From contig JAPFBL010001617.1 of assembly GCA_026182355.1 (NCBI GenBank), positions 310,001 through 374,000 of the forward strand: DNA of 64,000 nucleotides. Direction: 5' to 3'. The notes beneath the pieces were generated by a model. The model ran no database searches and was not told where the DNA came from. It worked only from the letters and a program-made list of their open reading frames with translations. Positions 1 to 11,723 of the stretch are shown piece after piece. Within the stretch, counting starts at the first letter, position 1; the number at the start of each line of letters is the position of its first letter. Both the position numbers and the translations under genes were made by a program. The DNA comes from Hermatobates lingyangjiaoensis. Taxonomy: Eukaryota > Arthropoda > Insecta > Hemiptera > Hermatobatidae.

Positions 1-1453
1 AAATAAAAATATAAATAAATATATAAAATTATTCAAAGCATTGTTGTGTGATTGATTTTCACAAATCTTACCATCCACTGATTGAGTACGCGGTAATTAT
101 GGCACCGGCCGGGCAGAGTTTGGCTAATAATAAGAACTCAACTCTGGGCAGCATCAAACGGATGACTACACTTTTATTTTTTTAAAATCTTAAGTTTTTG
201 TGCATTATAAATAAATATGTCTATTTTATTTGTGCTGTTAATATATAAGGAACTTACTAAAACCTTTATTTTTGTAGATATAGATATTTTACCTTTATAT
301 TTACCTTATAACAGCAGAAGAGTACACTATGTATATAAAATTCAATCAAATAGATTCTATCCAAAAATGATGAAATCAGTAAAGTATTTATTATTTTATT
401 ATAAGAAGATTAATGAATCTCAACTCGTAGTTCATGACACTTTTTCAGACTCCACAGATGTATAAAATAGATGGGAGTATCGGGTTGAGCGGAAAAGTTT
501 AGTGATCTGGAGAAAAAATCTTATCCTGAGTAAACAATTTGGGATTAGGTCTTAAAGCACATCTGTTAAAAAGCATAATTTTGGTTATAAGCCTCTGCTG
601 GGGGGATATGTTCTTCTTTTTCTGGATCATACTTTTATATCGACTGGGTAGGTCCAGGGTCAAGCTTATGTTTGCGCCTTAGGCAAGCTGAACATCAATC
701 AATTTCATGTTGTAAAAAAAAATTAACATTTTTCGAAGGATAGGAATAAATAAATATATTTGCTTTAAGTGATATCCTCATTTAATGGAGGAGCAATTCT
801 TCTCTCTTAAGTATATTTTCTAAAAGCTATTTTATCTTCTGAACAAAATACTTCCAATTGCAATGTTTAGTTATAGTTAAGATGTAGAAGTAGTTAATTA
901 ATTTAACTTGAAGATGATCTATGAATGCTAAAAGCTTGTTAATTGAAGCAATATTAAGGAATGGTTAACAATTTATTCCTGTTATAGCTCTTTAGTCAGG
1001 TCTCCTAAACACTCGACTTATCTCAGCCGATATCTGGATACACGCACGAAACGCAAAATTACAAGGATAATAGGGACGATAGAAAAGAAAGTTGTTAAGG
1101 GAATTGCTGTTGCAATTTGTGATTATGTATATGTACCAATTAAATTCTACGATTCCACGAACTAAATAAACTAGATCCGCAAAAAGAACACTTAGAAGAA
1201 ATCACCATAGTCGTCACCCGTTTTCAGAGCAACTTACATCTCTTGCTTTTCATCTCTTTCGGAGCAACTGGTCATCTTTCTGATGACGAGGCATTCAATA
1301 TATACTAGTTTCTATGATTTCTCTTATTTGTGCTCTTTTTTGTAAATCTAGTTTTGTTTCTATCCACGGGCGATACTTTTATCAATATATATATATATAT
1401 ATATTGTGTGTGTGTGTGTAAGGGATTTAATATAATTTATATATTACATATTT
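1..1453. other. AT-rich sequence without a recognised gene
   Basis: No coding stretch with protein-like composition is seen on either strand. A short (AT)n run passes into (GT)n at 1385-1418. The small open frames here are rich in Ile, Tyr and Phe, as expected by chance in AT-rich DNA. This lies downstream of the minus-strand kinase gene. Confidence 0.6.
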
Positions 1454-2438
1454 ATCTAACACAGATGTCTCAAACACGTGGGCCATGGACCACATGTGGC
1501 CGTCGGCGTATTTTTTTGCGGCCCACGAATAGTGTAATTTTTACTGACTAAATTCACTAAAATGCCACTGGTTCAGTTTACATGTTTTACTAACTTATTT
1601 TAGTTAGTAAAAAATGCAAAATCTTTTTATGACACTGGATTAATTAAGCAAATAAGTATGACAAATTTTATTCATTTCCCAAATCTGAATTCATTAAAAA
1701 AAAGTTAAACCCAAATACCTGAAAGAATACTATATACAAATTTTTGCCTAACTCACTTCAGCAATTTGATTTGAGTTTTAAAGACTTTCATATACTGGAG
1801 ACATAATGTCAACTATTATCAACGTCATTTAAAAATATCTTGAGGCAAAAATATGCAGAAGGAGATATTCCAGAAGTTTACAAATATCTTTCTCAAGAAA
1901 GGTTTCCCAAGTTATTCTCTGGTACCGCGAGGATTTTAGGAATGTATGGAAGTACAAATGTATGTGAAGAATTTCTCTGAGCCATGAAGATTAACATGTC
2001 TGTTATTGTAAGATCAATATTTATTTATCGGCTTACTGATAAACATTTGCAAGCATCGTTGAGATTGATTTCTACTAAAAAATTGAAAGCTAATATTAAC
2101 GACCTTATTGTTTCAAAACACTACTAGAGGAGTAGTTAAAACAAAATTGGACTGATACTGTCTCTGACTGATACACAGTTATTAATTACAGGATCTGGGT
2201 TATAAATAAATTATCTAAAATACTAATTTTTTTTTGTTATTATACTTGTTACTGTTTTCGTGCGATGAATAACATTTATAACAAACTGCTATTATATTTT
2301 TTATTTAGGCTTACTTTTTATGATTGTCATTATGCAGCCCTTGGGTTCCTGTAAAAGTCCTTGTTTGGCTCTCAGGTTGCAGTTAAAGCCCTCATTTGAC
2401 CCTCTGAGAATTTGTGTTTGAGACCTCTAGATCTAGCA
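1454..2438 (+). mobile_element. Short hAT transposon with terminal repeats and 8-bp target duplication
   Basis: The left end reads CAGATGTCTCAAAC from 1462. The right end, GTTTGAGACCTCTAG ending at 2430, is its inverted counterpart with a one-base irregularity. The flanking octamers ATCTAACA (1454-1461) and ATCTAGCA (2431-2438) match at 7 of 8 positions, as expected for the 8-bp target duplication of hAT elements. GC-rich subterminal sequence (GTGGGCC, GCGGCCCACG) near 1478-1527 resembles the ends of GTF2IRD2/ZBED-type hATs. At about 970 bp the element keeps only the C-terminal part of a transposase, so it is an internally deleted, non-autonomous copy. Confidence 0.7.
1843..2127 (+). pseudogene. 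hAT transposase C-terminal dimerisation region (relic)
   Basis: The plus frame from 1843 reads as the end of a GTF2IRD2/ZBED-like hAT transposase. The segment LRQKYAEGDIPEVYKYLS is followed by FPKLFSGTARILGMYGSTNV, the usual FGSTYLCEQ-type hAT-C motif, and then RLTDKHLQASLRLIST and NINDLIVSK. A stop codon interrupts just after VCEEFL (near 1978) and the region between is eroded, so it is non-functional. It sits inside the element bounded by the terminal repeats at 1462 and 2430. The family assignment rests on the hAT-C motif order; the N-terminal zinc finger and catalytic parts are absent. Confidence 0.75.
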
Positions 2439-2794
2439 TAATACATATAGTTAAGAGTAGTAGAAAACCAGCTATACTGGCGCAGGTTCAATGAAAGGCA
2501 ATGGAAGTCTGGTACACGGAGTGTTTTAAACATGCAATGAAACCATGATTGAGAGTTCAAATCAATGACAAACAGCTCCATGACAATGAACTGTCACCAC
2601 TCTGGAAACCTTGAATGTCTACAATTAGATGATACATGCTTGTTGCTCTCTCTTGACCTACTAAAGTCTATAATAGTTTCTAAATAATATACATATAAAT
2701 CGACCGATATACGTAATTTTTTATTATTTATTGTATATAGTAGTTTTCATTAAGCATTTTGTGGATACAGAAAAGTAATCATTTAAATAATACA
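2439..2794. other. Spacer between hAT element and kinase 3' end
   Basis: No gene or repeat is recognised. The sequence becomes very AT-rich towards the polyadenylation signal of the minus-strand kinase gene. Confidence 0.5.
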
Positions 2795-2800
2795 TTTATT
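2795..2800 (-). promoter_or_regulatory. Candidate polyadenylation signal of the kinase gene
   Basis: On the minus strand this reads AATAAA, about 55 bases after the stop codon at 2855-2857. It is the nearest canonical signal downstream of the last exon. The position is plausible for a short 3' UTR, but no transcript evidence is available. Confidence 0.5.
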
Positions 2801-2854
2801 TAAACATTACACAGCCAAATAAATATTACGTACAAAATATTTATAATGATTCTT

Positions 2855-5114
2855 TCATAATGATTTTTGGTGACTTCCACTTCGTCTCTCCGTCAACGAG
2901 AGTTTTCTTTTGAGTTGAGCATTTAAATTGACAGCTGCTCGGGAAACATTGAAAGAATTAATGGTGCTAATCACGCTGGAGGAATGTCGCCGATCTTTTG
3001 CATATATACTGCTGAGAGGAACATCCCTATTATTTTCAGAAAATTTGAATTTTTGACGTTTCGTGGAGGTATTTGGAATTTCAGTCAATATTTGCTTGTT
3101 TAATAGCAGTTCATTTTGGGATAATTCTTGCCTTGCATGAACCAGTGTTTCGATCGGTGGTAAATTGTCGGTGAGTTTATTACTAAAAACATTCACTAAT
3201 CTCATTTCAACAGAGGTTGTTGGTGTTACAGAGTTAATGGTACTTGAAATATTTTTGTTCACACTATTTACAGTTTGATTCACTTTAAAGATCTTTGAAG
3301 AATTTCCACTTTCGCTGCTAGATGTAGGGAACGTTCCAAGTTTTTCACTAATGAATGAAGTACTTGCGGATTCGACTTGCTTCGAAGGATTACCAATGGA
3401 AAATACATCTTCTCTTTCATCAGAAATCAATTTCCATCGGTTTGATTGATTCAAGAGGGATTTATGTTTCAGATCACTAACAATTTCTTCTGAGTTTACA
3501 GTTTTATTTTTGGTATTTATTTTTATTTGTGATTCAGATTTCATTATTTGATCAGAATCATATGATTTGTTTGTTGTTTTGTTCAAACTGGTCGTTTTGG
3601 ATGTCATTTCTCTATTGTTTGTAGGTCGTACTAAAATTAACTTCTGTAAAGGAGAGATAACTGTGGTTTCAGCCGATGAAATCGATTTTTGTTGATGCTC
3701 AGTTATATTAGAACGGGAAACAGAAGAACTAGTAGTCTGGAGAGAATATGTTTCTTCTTTAAATCGTGATTGAGATTCAGAATTATTTACTGTTTGTTTA
3801 TTTTCAGAAAATAGAGAAAATACTCGATCCTCTTTCAATTCATTAATAGTATTAATGATTTCATTCGTTCTGTGGTAAAAATTGTTTTCGGACTGAGTTT
3901 CACTTATTCTCTTGTCTGGAAGTTTGCCCAAGTCAGTTTTACTTGAAGCATCGTTACTTGGTAACTTGTTATCAGACTCCGTATTTAATCCAGTCGATGA
4001 AACTTTTTCTTTATCATTATTGAAAATTTCTGATTTTCTTGTTTCTGACTTATTTTCTTTTGAACTCGCCTTTGGAAATTTTTGCTTTTCTGCTGGATTA
4101 AATTTGTTTGATTCATTTCGAAATCCAGTAGGTATCTTCCACTGATTTGCCTGCTGTCCATTGTTTACCAGATGCGGTTTACCTTTAACAGTGGTAGTTT
4201 CAAGTTCTCTCTCAACATTCAATTGAGAGGATTTTATCTCTTTCCTGTAAACTCCTTCAGTACTTGATTGCGATTCTAATTTCTTTATTGTGCTTTCACC
4301 AAAACCAGCTGGTTGAACTGGTTGGATATTAGGTGAGGCGGAAATATTAGTTTCAATTTCTTTCGAGCGTTGAAACTTGCCTTTCATTATTGATTCTTCT
4401 TTTCGAGTTTCATGCTGTGCTTCATTATTCAAGAATTTATTGTTATTTGTATTATTAGAAGATAGGAGGGACTTGGATGTAATCACTGAAGCATTTCTGT
4501 TGTCCATATTAAATAAACTTTTCTTTGATATTGTATCACCAATAGTTTTAGTCAATACATCATTTGATTTAGATACTGATGGAGAGAGAGAGACTTCATT
4601 CTTAGAGGTTGCTTTCGGAGTTAAAGCTTCTTTTCTGGTATTGTCAGCTAAAGCCTGAGGTTCTTCTAAAATAATACTATCTTTTCGAGCACCCTCTAAC
4701 TGGTTATGTAACTTGGATTGGGTGAATGAACTAATTTCTTTAGCATTTCTTATGGTTAATGCATTTTTATTCGAATTTAAATTATTTTCTACTGGTATTT
4801 CTTTTACTAATTCTTTATTATTAACAAAATCATTCTTTTTAGTTTCTATGTATGAAGGATTATTAACTTCATATTTAGCATCGTTAGATCCTTTTAGAAT
4901 AGATATTTTATTTGTTCCCTCTTTCAACTTTTCTAAGATAATCTCTTTCGGACATACTCCATTAATACTTAAGTCAGGCGTTGATTGAGAGGTATTATTT
5001 TCAACGTAATGTTTAAGATTTTCCTTTGATGTTTCTAGAAGTCTTGGCGGAGGAGGAGGAGGCTTTCTTCTCAACCAGTTGTGACTCAGGCAATGGGTTG
5101 CACTAAGTCTTTGA
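2855..5114 (-). CDS. Mlck: Mlck last exon: kinase C-lobe end plus long disordered tail
   Basis: The exon starts after a TTTCAG acceptor; its first base T completes the split Asp codon begun by GA at the end of exon 15816-15968. It opens with QRLSATHCLSHNWL, the end of the kinase C-lobe (subdomain XI, the His-x-Trp-Leu pattern of MLCKs). RRK and six prolines follow, then LLETSKENLKHYVENN. In other MLCKs this position leads into the autoinhibitory helix and the RRKWQ-type calmodulin site, but no such basic amphipathic helix is visible here. The remaining roughly 700 residues are rich in Ser, Asn, Lys and Thr, without Ig or Fn3 domains, and end in a basic stretch (LKRKLSLTERR). The ATG at 5074 is internal and not a real start. 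The 2.26-kb uninterrupted frame in AT-rich DNA is itself strong evidence of coding. Confidence 0.9.
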
Positions 5115-7280
5115 CTGAAACAAACATTAGTATCTTACAAAACTGTTCACCTACAAATTACAACAGTATAAATTTATTTCAAAATTAAATTAACAGAGAA
5201 TTATTTTTTAATGGATATTCAATGCACAGAAAAATAACACAAATATCAAATTCTAACTACTGAAAATGGATCACCTTCAGAAAAAAAAATCGTATAAATC
5301 ATCATATATATTACATGTCATATTGAAAGAACACTAAGATAGTGTCAAAAGTTGCAGGAATCTATTACCATGATTTAATTAGAAACAGTCTCCACCCATA
5401 TAAAATACCTTATAATACAGTATTATAATATTGGCTATTTGGACTAGAACTGTGTTGAGTGATAGTCCAGTACATCTTAATTCCCAGATGAAACAGTATG
5501 CAATTACTTAGAACGAGAATAATAAACGTTTTCTTATTTTTGTAAATTGTAAAATTAAATTATTTACTATTTTTATAGTAAATTTTTAAAAAGTTGAATG
5601 TTTAGCAGATGTTATACAAAATTATTTATATTTTACAGACGTATTGATATATTTACATGCATAACATTATTAATTATCGTGTTAAATACATTTTGGTTTT
5701 AGAAATTACAAACAAATTTTCAACGAAATCAACACGTTTTAATAACATTTCTAAATTTCTTTTAATTAAGTCTGTATAATTGACTGACCGATCTGAGAGA
5801 CTGTAATTGTCCGAATACAGTAGAGCGAGAAGTACCATAGGTACAATGGTTGATGTTCTCATAACCGTATTACCAGCCTTTGTTGTACTATTTATCATAC
5901 TACTACTTATATCATAAGTACTACTTATCATAATTCTGATTATTAGTTGAATAAGTGGCATATTCTAAATAAATTTGTTAGTGGAATGTTGTTTGTTGAT
6001 GTTTAAGAGGAAATAATTTTAATATTAAATTAACTGATGAAATTTTCTCAGAAACATAGTTTTCTTAGCATAGTTAATATGTACGTTGTAACGACCAATG
6101 GAGAAAAAAATCTAAGGCTGGCAATGTTCTACAAGAATGGTAGTGCCAGCAGAATTGTTCAGAAGAATGGTCCCTGAAGTGTGAAACCGTAGCTACAGAA
6201 AAGTCATCTAGTACATGAGTATACTTGCAACTCAGGGCACTATGCAACCCTGCCTTCCACTTATATTGGAATGATGAACAAGAAGCTCTCGCAGAGCCTT
6301 ACCCTTCATTTATCGGCCGGTGCACCGAAACGACATAGAGAAGATGTTGGGAATCGTACAACACGGGAGAAGTTAGTCGAAGGAACCAAAATTCTTCAAC
6401 CACACAATGACCCTCGATGCCTGTGAAATTTGGTACTTCTTTATATTAAGACAGAAAAGCTCTCTTAATTGCCAGACATGGGATATGTTTGTAATTCATA
6501 TAACAAACTCCTTATACACAGAATGAGGAGTGTAACTGTAGAACGGAATAGGACGAAAGATACTAGACAGGATATGTTACCACCTGATCAAGGTTGTACT
6601 GATATTGAAGGTGTTTCACGCGAGGCGCTGAACTGGAGGGTCACATGCCGTTTGTGGATGTTAGGTAGACTGCGTCAGATGGGCGATCTTAATCATGAGA
6701 TGCTTCCCAAACTCCCCAGCAAGGCATTCTCCCACCTTAGCTTTGCATCGGATGCTCTTCTATTATCAGTCTCTGCTAATTTGCTCGTTAATGACACATA
6801 TTCCGGTGAAAGCTCGCTAGAAGAACTTAGATAACCCTTTCCCCTTACTTATTAGCTCTTTCCTCATGTTATTTTCTCTTTTTTATTATAATCTTAGCCT
6901 TTAACCTTAGTTAATATATCTTTGGACTTTATTTAACCTCTGCTATTATCTCATAAATTTATTTAACCGTCTTCTATTATTTATTACTTTACTTAACCTT
7001 CTCCTGTTTTCTTATTTAACTTCTCAGACAACCTCATTTTCCTCTTTTATTTTACATTTTACATCTTTTTGTGGTCTTATATCTATATCTTTATTTAACT
7101 ATTCTGCTGTAACATTTTTACTCTTTCCCTTTGCACTGAAGATATCTTATGAAACATATCACTTGACCAACTTCTGTTTCAATTAACCTCTGACAGAAGG
7201 AAATTAGTTAGTAACATTAAATCTCTCAGTCAGTCAGATCGTGAATGCCGAGACTACAGTTCACGTCAATTATATAAATC
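5115..7280. other. Kinase last intron, 5' of terminal exon: no recognised gene
   Basis: This is the first part (in window coordinates) of the 10.7-kb intron between exons 2855-5114 and 15816-15968. A 121-codon plus-strand open frame at 6469-6834 has no recognisable motif and no splice or promoter context. The pyrimidine-rich stretch after 6835 (repeated TTATTTAACC-like words to about 7130) looks like a degraded simple repeat. Confidence 0.5.
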
Positions 7281-7490
7281 AACTCAAAAACGAAGAAAAG
7301 CATCACACAGAGAAAGAGATACACATACAAACTCAAATTTTCTGATGATCCGTCTTCAGGAGAAAAGAGAATGGGCGACCAAGTACGCTGGAATTCGGAA
7401 AAGCCCATTCTCTTTTCTCCAAAAGACAGATCATCCGAAAATTTGAGTTTGTAAGTGTATCTCTTTCTCTGTGTGTTGCTTTTCATCGTT
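7281..7490. repeat. Palindromic dispersed repeat (family D)
   Basis: Two inverted arms, about 7281-7385 and 7395-7490, share the words AAAGAGATACAC, CAAACTCAAATTTTC, GATCCGTCTTC and AGAGAATGGGC. The same sequence recurs as a single copy at 55280-55420 and partially, inverted, at 18965-19080. The left arm contains CTGATGA and later GAAA, which looks hammerhead-like, but the paired region after GAAA has no acceptable cleavage site and other copies read CGGATGA. It is therefore annotated only as a dispersed inverted repeat. Confidence 0.6.
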
Positions 7491-9077
7491 TGAGTAGAAT
7501 TGCGTCCAGTTTGGATATTTTTTTCGAATTTTGAGTGATATATATGTATATATATAATAAAATCAAAATACTTTTCTGGATAACGAGTTCGGATTGGAAA
7601 TAATCAATTACTTTGCTATAGCTTTATTAAAAAGGATTATGAATTTTATTTAAATTCATAAAAATATTTTATTAATTACCGAACCTGAATTGAAGTAAGT
7701 TGTGTTTGCCTTAAAAATAATGTTAAAACTTTTTACTGGCACTTTGGCCAGTAACGGAACTACACGTTTGATGGTCGGTGTCCTGAGTGCTATAAAATAT
7801 GTTTCAGCAATATGTCTGTGCGTGTATGTGTATGTGCATGAGAGGGAGAGGGAGAGAGAGAAAGAGAAAGAGCAAGATATTTCAAAACCATAAAATTTAT
7901 AATCACCGAATTTCCTATTTAAGTTTCCTTTAGTCCTAAGACAGAACAGGAAGCTCAGCGCCGATATTACACTTTTTGGAGGTGTACTTATCTAAAAAAA
8001 GTAAGGTTTTTATCAAAATGATTATAGTTGTGGCATTTGAATTGACATTTATGATGTATAGAGTGTGATGAGCTTGGACATTGTCCTTGAGGGTCGCAAG
8101 TTTAGAAAACTCTTCTGAAAGTGGGATAGACTAACTTTTAAAGGCTCTCATTAAGTTGATACTGATATTAAACAAAAGGCTATCAAATATAGATAATAAA
8201 CATCAAATCATGTCAACATATTAAGCTGATAAACAGAAACAAAGTTTAACATTATTATTTACAAGTAATAAGTTTGCAAAGCATCATGGCGTTTATTTTT
8301 CTGTTAGCACTACTGGTGAAAAATTATACAAGCTTTGTTCCCATATGCAACTAATAAATCAGACTATTTAGTATATTTTAGTAAAAATGATAATTTTTAA
8401 TATAAATACTATTATTTACAGTTATTATTCATATTAATTATTATAGTCAAGATTATTAGTAAGATTTATTTATTCTTTTGAAAAATATAGTTTAATTTAT
8501 AAAAAGTATGAATCTAAAATAATAAAGTTGCAAGATTGTTTTGTTACCTAGGGTCTTATAGATAGACATCCATATCCATAACCATACATATATATTCTGA
8601 AACTACATCGACCAGGTTACATAGAAATGTATGTCTTATTAATGCATTTATATTTTTCATGAATTATAATTTAATCTATTTTTCGATTAAGGATATAATT
8701 ACTTAATTCAGCTTTTGATAACTGTTAAACTTGACCTGAATTGATTAGGTTGATGGAGTGAAGTACAGAATTCTGCTTTTTTTGAGAACTAAAATTTGCA
8801 AAGTACTGTGACATACCTTTCTACTCCCACTACTTCCTGCTCTCTCATCTCAGAGGGTGATATAAAAAGCTTTCAATTAAGACCTTTTCCAAATTCATTC
8901 GTGTTACTAGAAATTCATCTATTACTATATTATGTATTTATTTTTATTTAATATATTAAGTTGTTAAACTTGGATTCAATTGAAGTTTAGTGGAGATACT
9001 CTACAGCACAGCAATAACAGAACAGGTATACTAGTATTTTTTTAAAGAAAGAACCTTTTGAAATGAATAATTATTTT
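7491..9077. other. Intron sequence, simple repeats only
   Basis: A purine run of GAGAG and AAAGAG units lies at about 7840-7875. Otherwise the sequence is AT-rich without recognisable genes or elements. Confidence 0.5.
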
Positions 9078-10735
9078 TTTACTTTACTATAAGTAAAGTA
9101 TAGTGAACGTGAAAAAATTCGATCTCGAGATTTTGACGGAATTACATGTTTTGAGGTCCCAGAAGTCGTTTTATGAAGTTTTTACGATGATGTCTGTGTG
9201 TGTGTGGGTGGGTGGGTGGGTGGGTGGGTGAGTGTGTTAGCATTGCTTGTTACCACGCTACGGTCCAGAATCTTTGATGGATCAAGTTGATATTTTACAC
9301 AAAAATGGGCCCAATAAGGACGAAGATCCCTATTGTTTGGGAAGAATTATGCATGATGGGAAAGTCACTTTTTTTGCCAAAAACCGTTTCTTTAAAAACA
9401 TTTATTTCTCCTAAACTGATAACCCTAGAGTTTTGAAATTTTGACATTATCTTTGAGATTACAAATGGAACAAACGAAAAATATATTTAGAATTATAAAA
9501 CAACGGGAAATATTTTTTTTTTAATAAAATGTAAAAATTTTGACTTATAATTCAATCTCAAAACTTATGAAAGCAATACAAGCCATACTATTTGACGGAT
9601 CAAAATGAAACTATGCCTATACATGGAAAATTATGTGGAGAATGAGTTGAAATATTTTTTTTTAAAATTACATTCGCTAAAGGGGCGTTACAGTACGATT
9701 TCTGTTTTTAGAAAATGTTTTTTTGACGCTAAACGGCTCATTAAAAAAAAATGAAAATTTGACCAAAAATGGAACAAAAAATTAGCAATTCATAAAAAAA
9801 AATCATGAAGTTTCAATTATGGAAAAGAGCAATAACGCTATAAAAACTGTTTGTTTATCTTAGACTAACAGATCACCTGCTATACTTGTCGAATTTTTTA
9901 TATTTTTTTCATTGTTTACATTGACTTAGAAATTTTTTGAGCGATTCCACTGAGATAAAATTGATATTTATAAAGGAACAATTTAAATTTTTTATTGACT
10001 TATATGAGATGTAAGAGGAATAATATTGTGCAGGAAAATGATAACACACACTCAGAAAAAATTCGTATATATGTTATTTGACAAAGGGGAAGTAAAATGA
10101 TCTTATTAAATACTAAGAAGCCTTAAAATTCCCAGTATAATAATTCTGTTAAAAACCAAAAATGTAAAAGATAATTCAAAATTGGAATCTTTCGTTTAGA
10201 GATTAATAAATGTAATTATCGTACGTCTTTAATTAACAAATCACCTTAAAACAACATTTTCTTAGCTGTTTATGATGTTTTTCAGAGAAAAAAAGGGTAT
10301 TTTCCTGTTTTAAATTTGAAAATTTTACTTTAATATTCAATGTAGAAGGATGTCAAGTGAACGATGTAAGAAATCCACTGGCTATTTGAACAATAGCCAT
10401 GTTCCCTTGTAGGAGAATATTTCGTTTCAAGAAATGTTCACATGGGTTTTTCAAAAATGCTATTACTGCTGTAGTTATACTAATGAAGTTATTTGCAAAT
10501 AATAAATTATTTGTGATGTACAGAAATAAGCTTATAAATTCATATGTTCTTCAATCATTATCTGTACTACCTCAGGAATGAATGGCTAATTAAAAAATTA
10601 TCCCATTAATTAAATTATATCCCATTTAGATGCTTACGTTATGCTTAAATGAGACGTTATGTTTTATATACTCAAGAAATTCGACATTAAGTTACTTATA
10701 GTAAAGTATAGTGTAGGCCACTCCAGATTTTTTTG
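9078..10735 (+). repeat. Dispersed non-coding element, most complete copy
   Basis: The left boundary is TTTACTATAAGTAAAGTATAG followed by GTGAAAAAATTCGATCTCGAG. The right boundary is TTTACTTATAGTAAAG followed by GTAGGCCACTCCAGA. The two ends share a near-palindromic AAGTAAAGT-type motif. The element contains a GT then GGGT run at 9194-9230 but no coding capacity. Related copies or pieces occur at 33820-34390 (inverted), 35490-36120, 37700-38960, 42990-44330, 49740-50400 and 53520-55225. The right-end motif also follows the non-LTR relics at 26.3 and 30.9 kb, which suggests a non-autonomous relative of those retroelements. The class is not certain. Confidence 0.6.
9194..9230 (+). repeat. (GT)n/(GGGT)n microsatellite
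   Basis: A GT run changes into seven or so GGGT units. A shorter version occurs at the equivalent place in the copy at 43110-43150, so the repeat was present in the source element and changed length since. Confidence 0.9.
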
Positions 10736-11640
10736 TTTTACTAGTCCGTGCAAATGTGGTGTACTTTATCAGATAAATGTTTGGCATTTTTTTTTAATTT
10801 AAAATAAACTCAAAACACGTCTCTGTTAAAAATGTTTCTAATTTAGTTTCATAAAATTATGTAACAAATTTATTGTTCGTCTTATCTATAATGATGTAGT
10901 CCATGATACGGCTTACTTAATAAATGACATGTTTATGTTTGCTTAAGCAGCTTAAACCGTTTAAGTCCGGTTTTCAGTATCCGAAAGAGAAGCTTAGATA
11001 TGGCATTCCAAGCCCATGAAAATTTGCTTAAATGGCAATGGGAAGGTCGTTGTTCTTTCTAACGGATGACCTGTGATTATTCATAAGCAAGCTCAGATTT
11101 GTGGAAGTCCATTTAAAAAGTATCACATTGGGTGCATTCTGTACAATAAACGGAGTTACAGAAAGTATATGAGGTATTGTCTGCTTGATGGTAATGGGAA
11201 GTTCGATGGGAAGACCTGTGATTGATCATATACAAGCTGAGATTTATTCTGAAAGAGAGCTATAAAGTTTAAATCAATCAGGAAAGGGCTTATTTGGTTT
11301 CTTACTCCCTTCAACCCTATGTTTTTACTTTTCCTTGGCACAAATAATGGTAGTCGAGTCATCTTTGCTCTTCACAGTAAACGTCTTTTCGATAAAGTTA
11401 TTTCAACGAAAATTGTAGAATCATAAAATCTGAGCAACTATTAGTCTTCATATACTTCAACAGAATCTGTCAATATTTGTTTCTTTCAATAATGATGTTT
11501 ATTTTTAGTATTATTTATATATTGCATTACAAGATACACAAATGATAACTACTTCCGTAGTCAATGTTATAATTTTTTATTTAAAAATCCTGTTTTAAGT
11601 TTCCTATTTAAGTGAAAAATCTTGTGGACGCTGGCCCTTT
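10736..11640. repeat. Diverged direct duplication in intron
   Basis: A segment near 11032-11100 (GGCAATGGGAAGGTCG, then GACCTGTGATTATTCATA and GCTCAGATTT) is repeated near 11188-11245 (GGTAATGGGAAG, GACCTGTGATTGATCATA, GCTGAGATTT). The spacing is about 150 bases. No coding sequence is recognised in this part of the intron. Confidence 0.4.
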
Positions 11641-11723
11641 TGGAGGATGTTAATCTGTCGCTTCTGAGGCTCTTCCATGACGGCCACTAGTTAGTGATCG
11701 CTGCTCTAATGACCGACCTAGTG

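Noticed and set aside
6469..6834. 121-codon plus frame
   Set aside because: No recognisable motif, no supporting splice or regulatory signals, and it lies in a large intron on the opposite strand.
7340..7375. CTGATGA...GAAA in family D as a hammerhead
   Set aside because: No acceptable UH cleavage site or paired stem III after GAAA, and other copies have CGGATGA.
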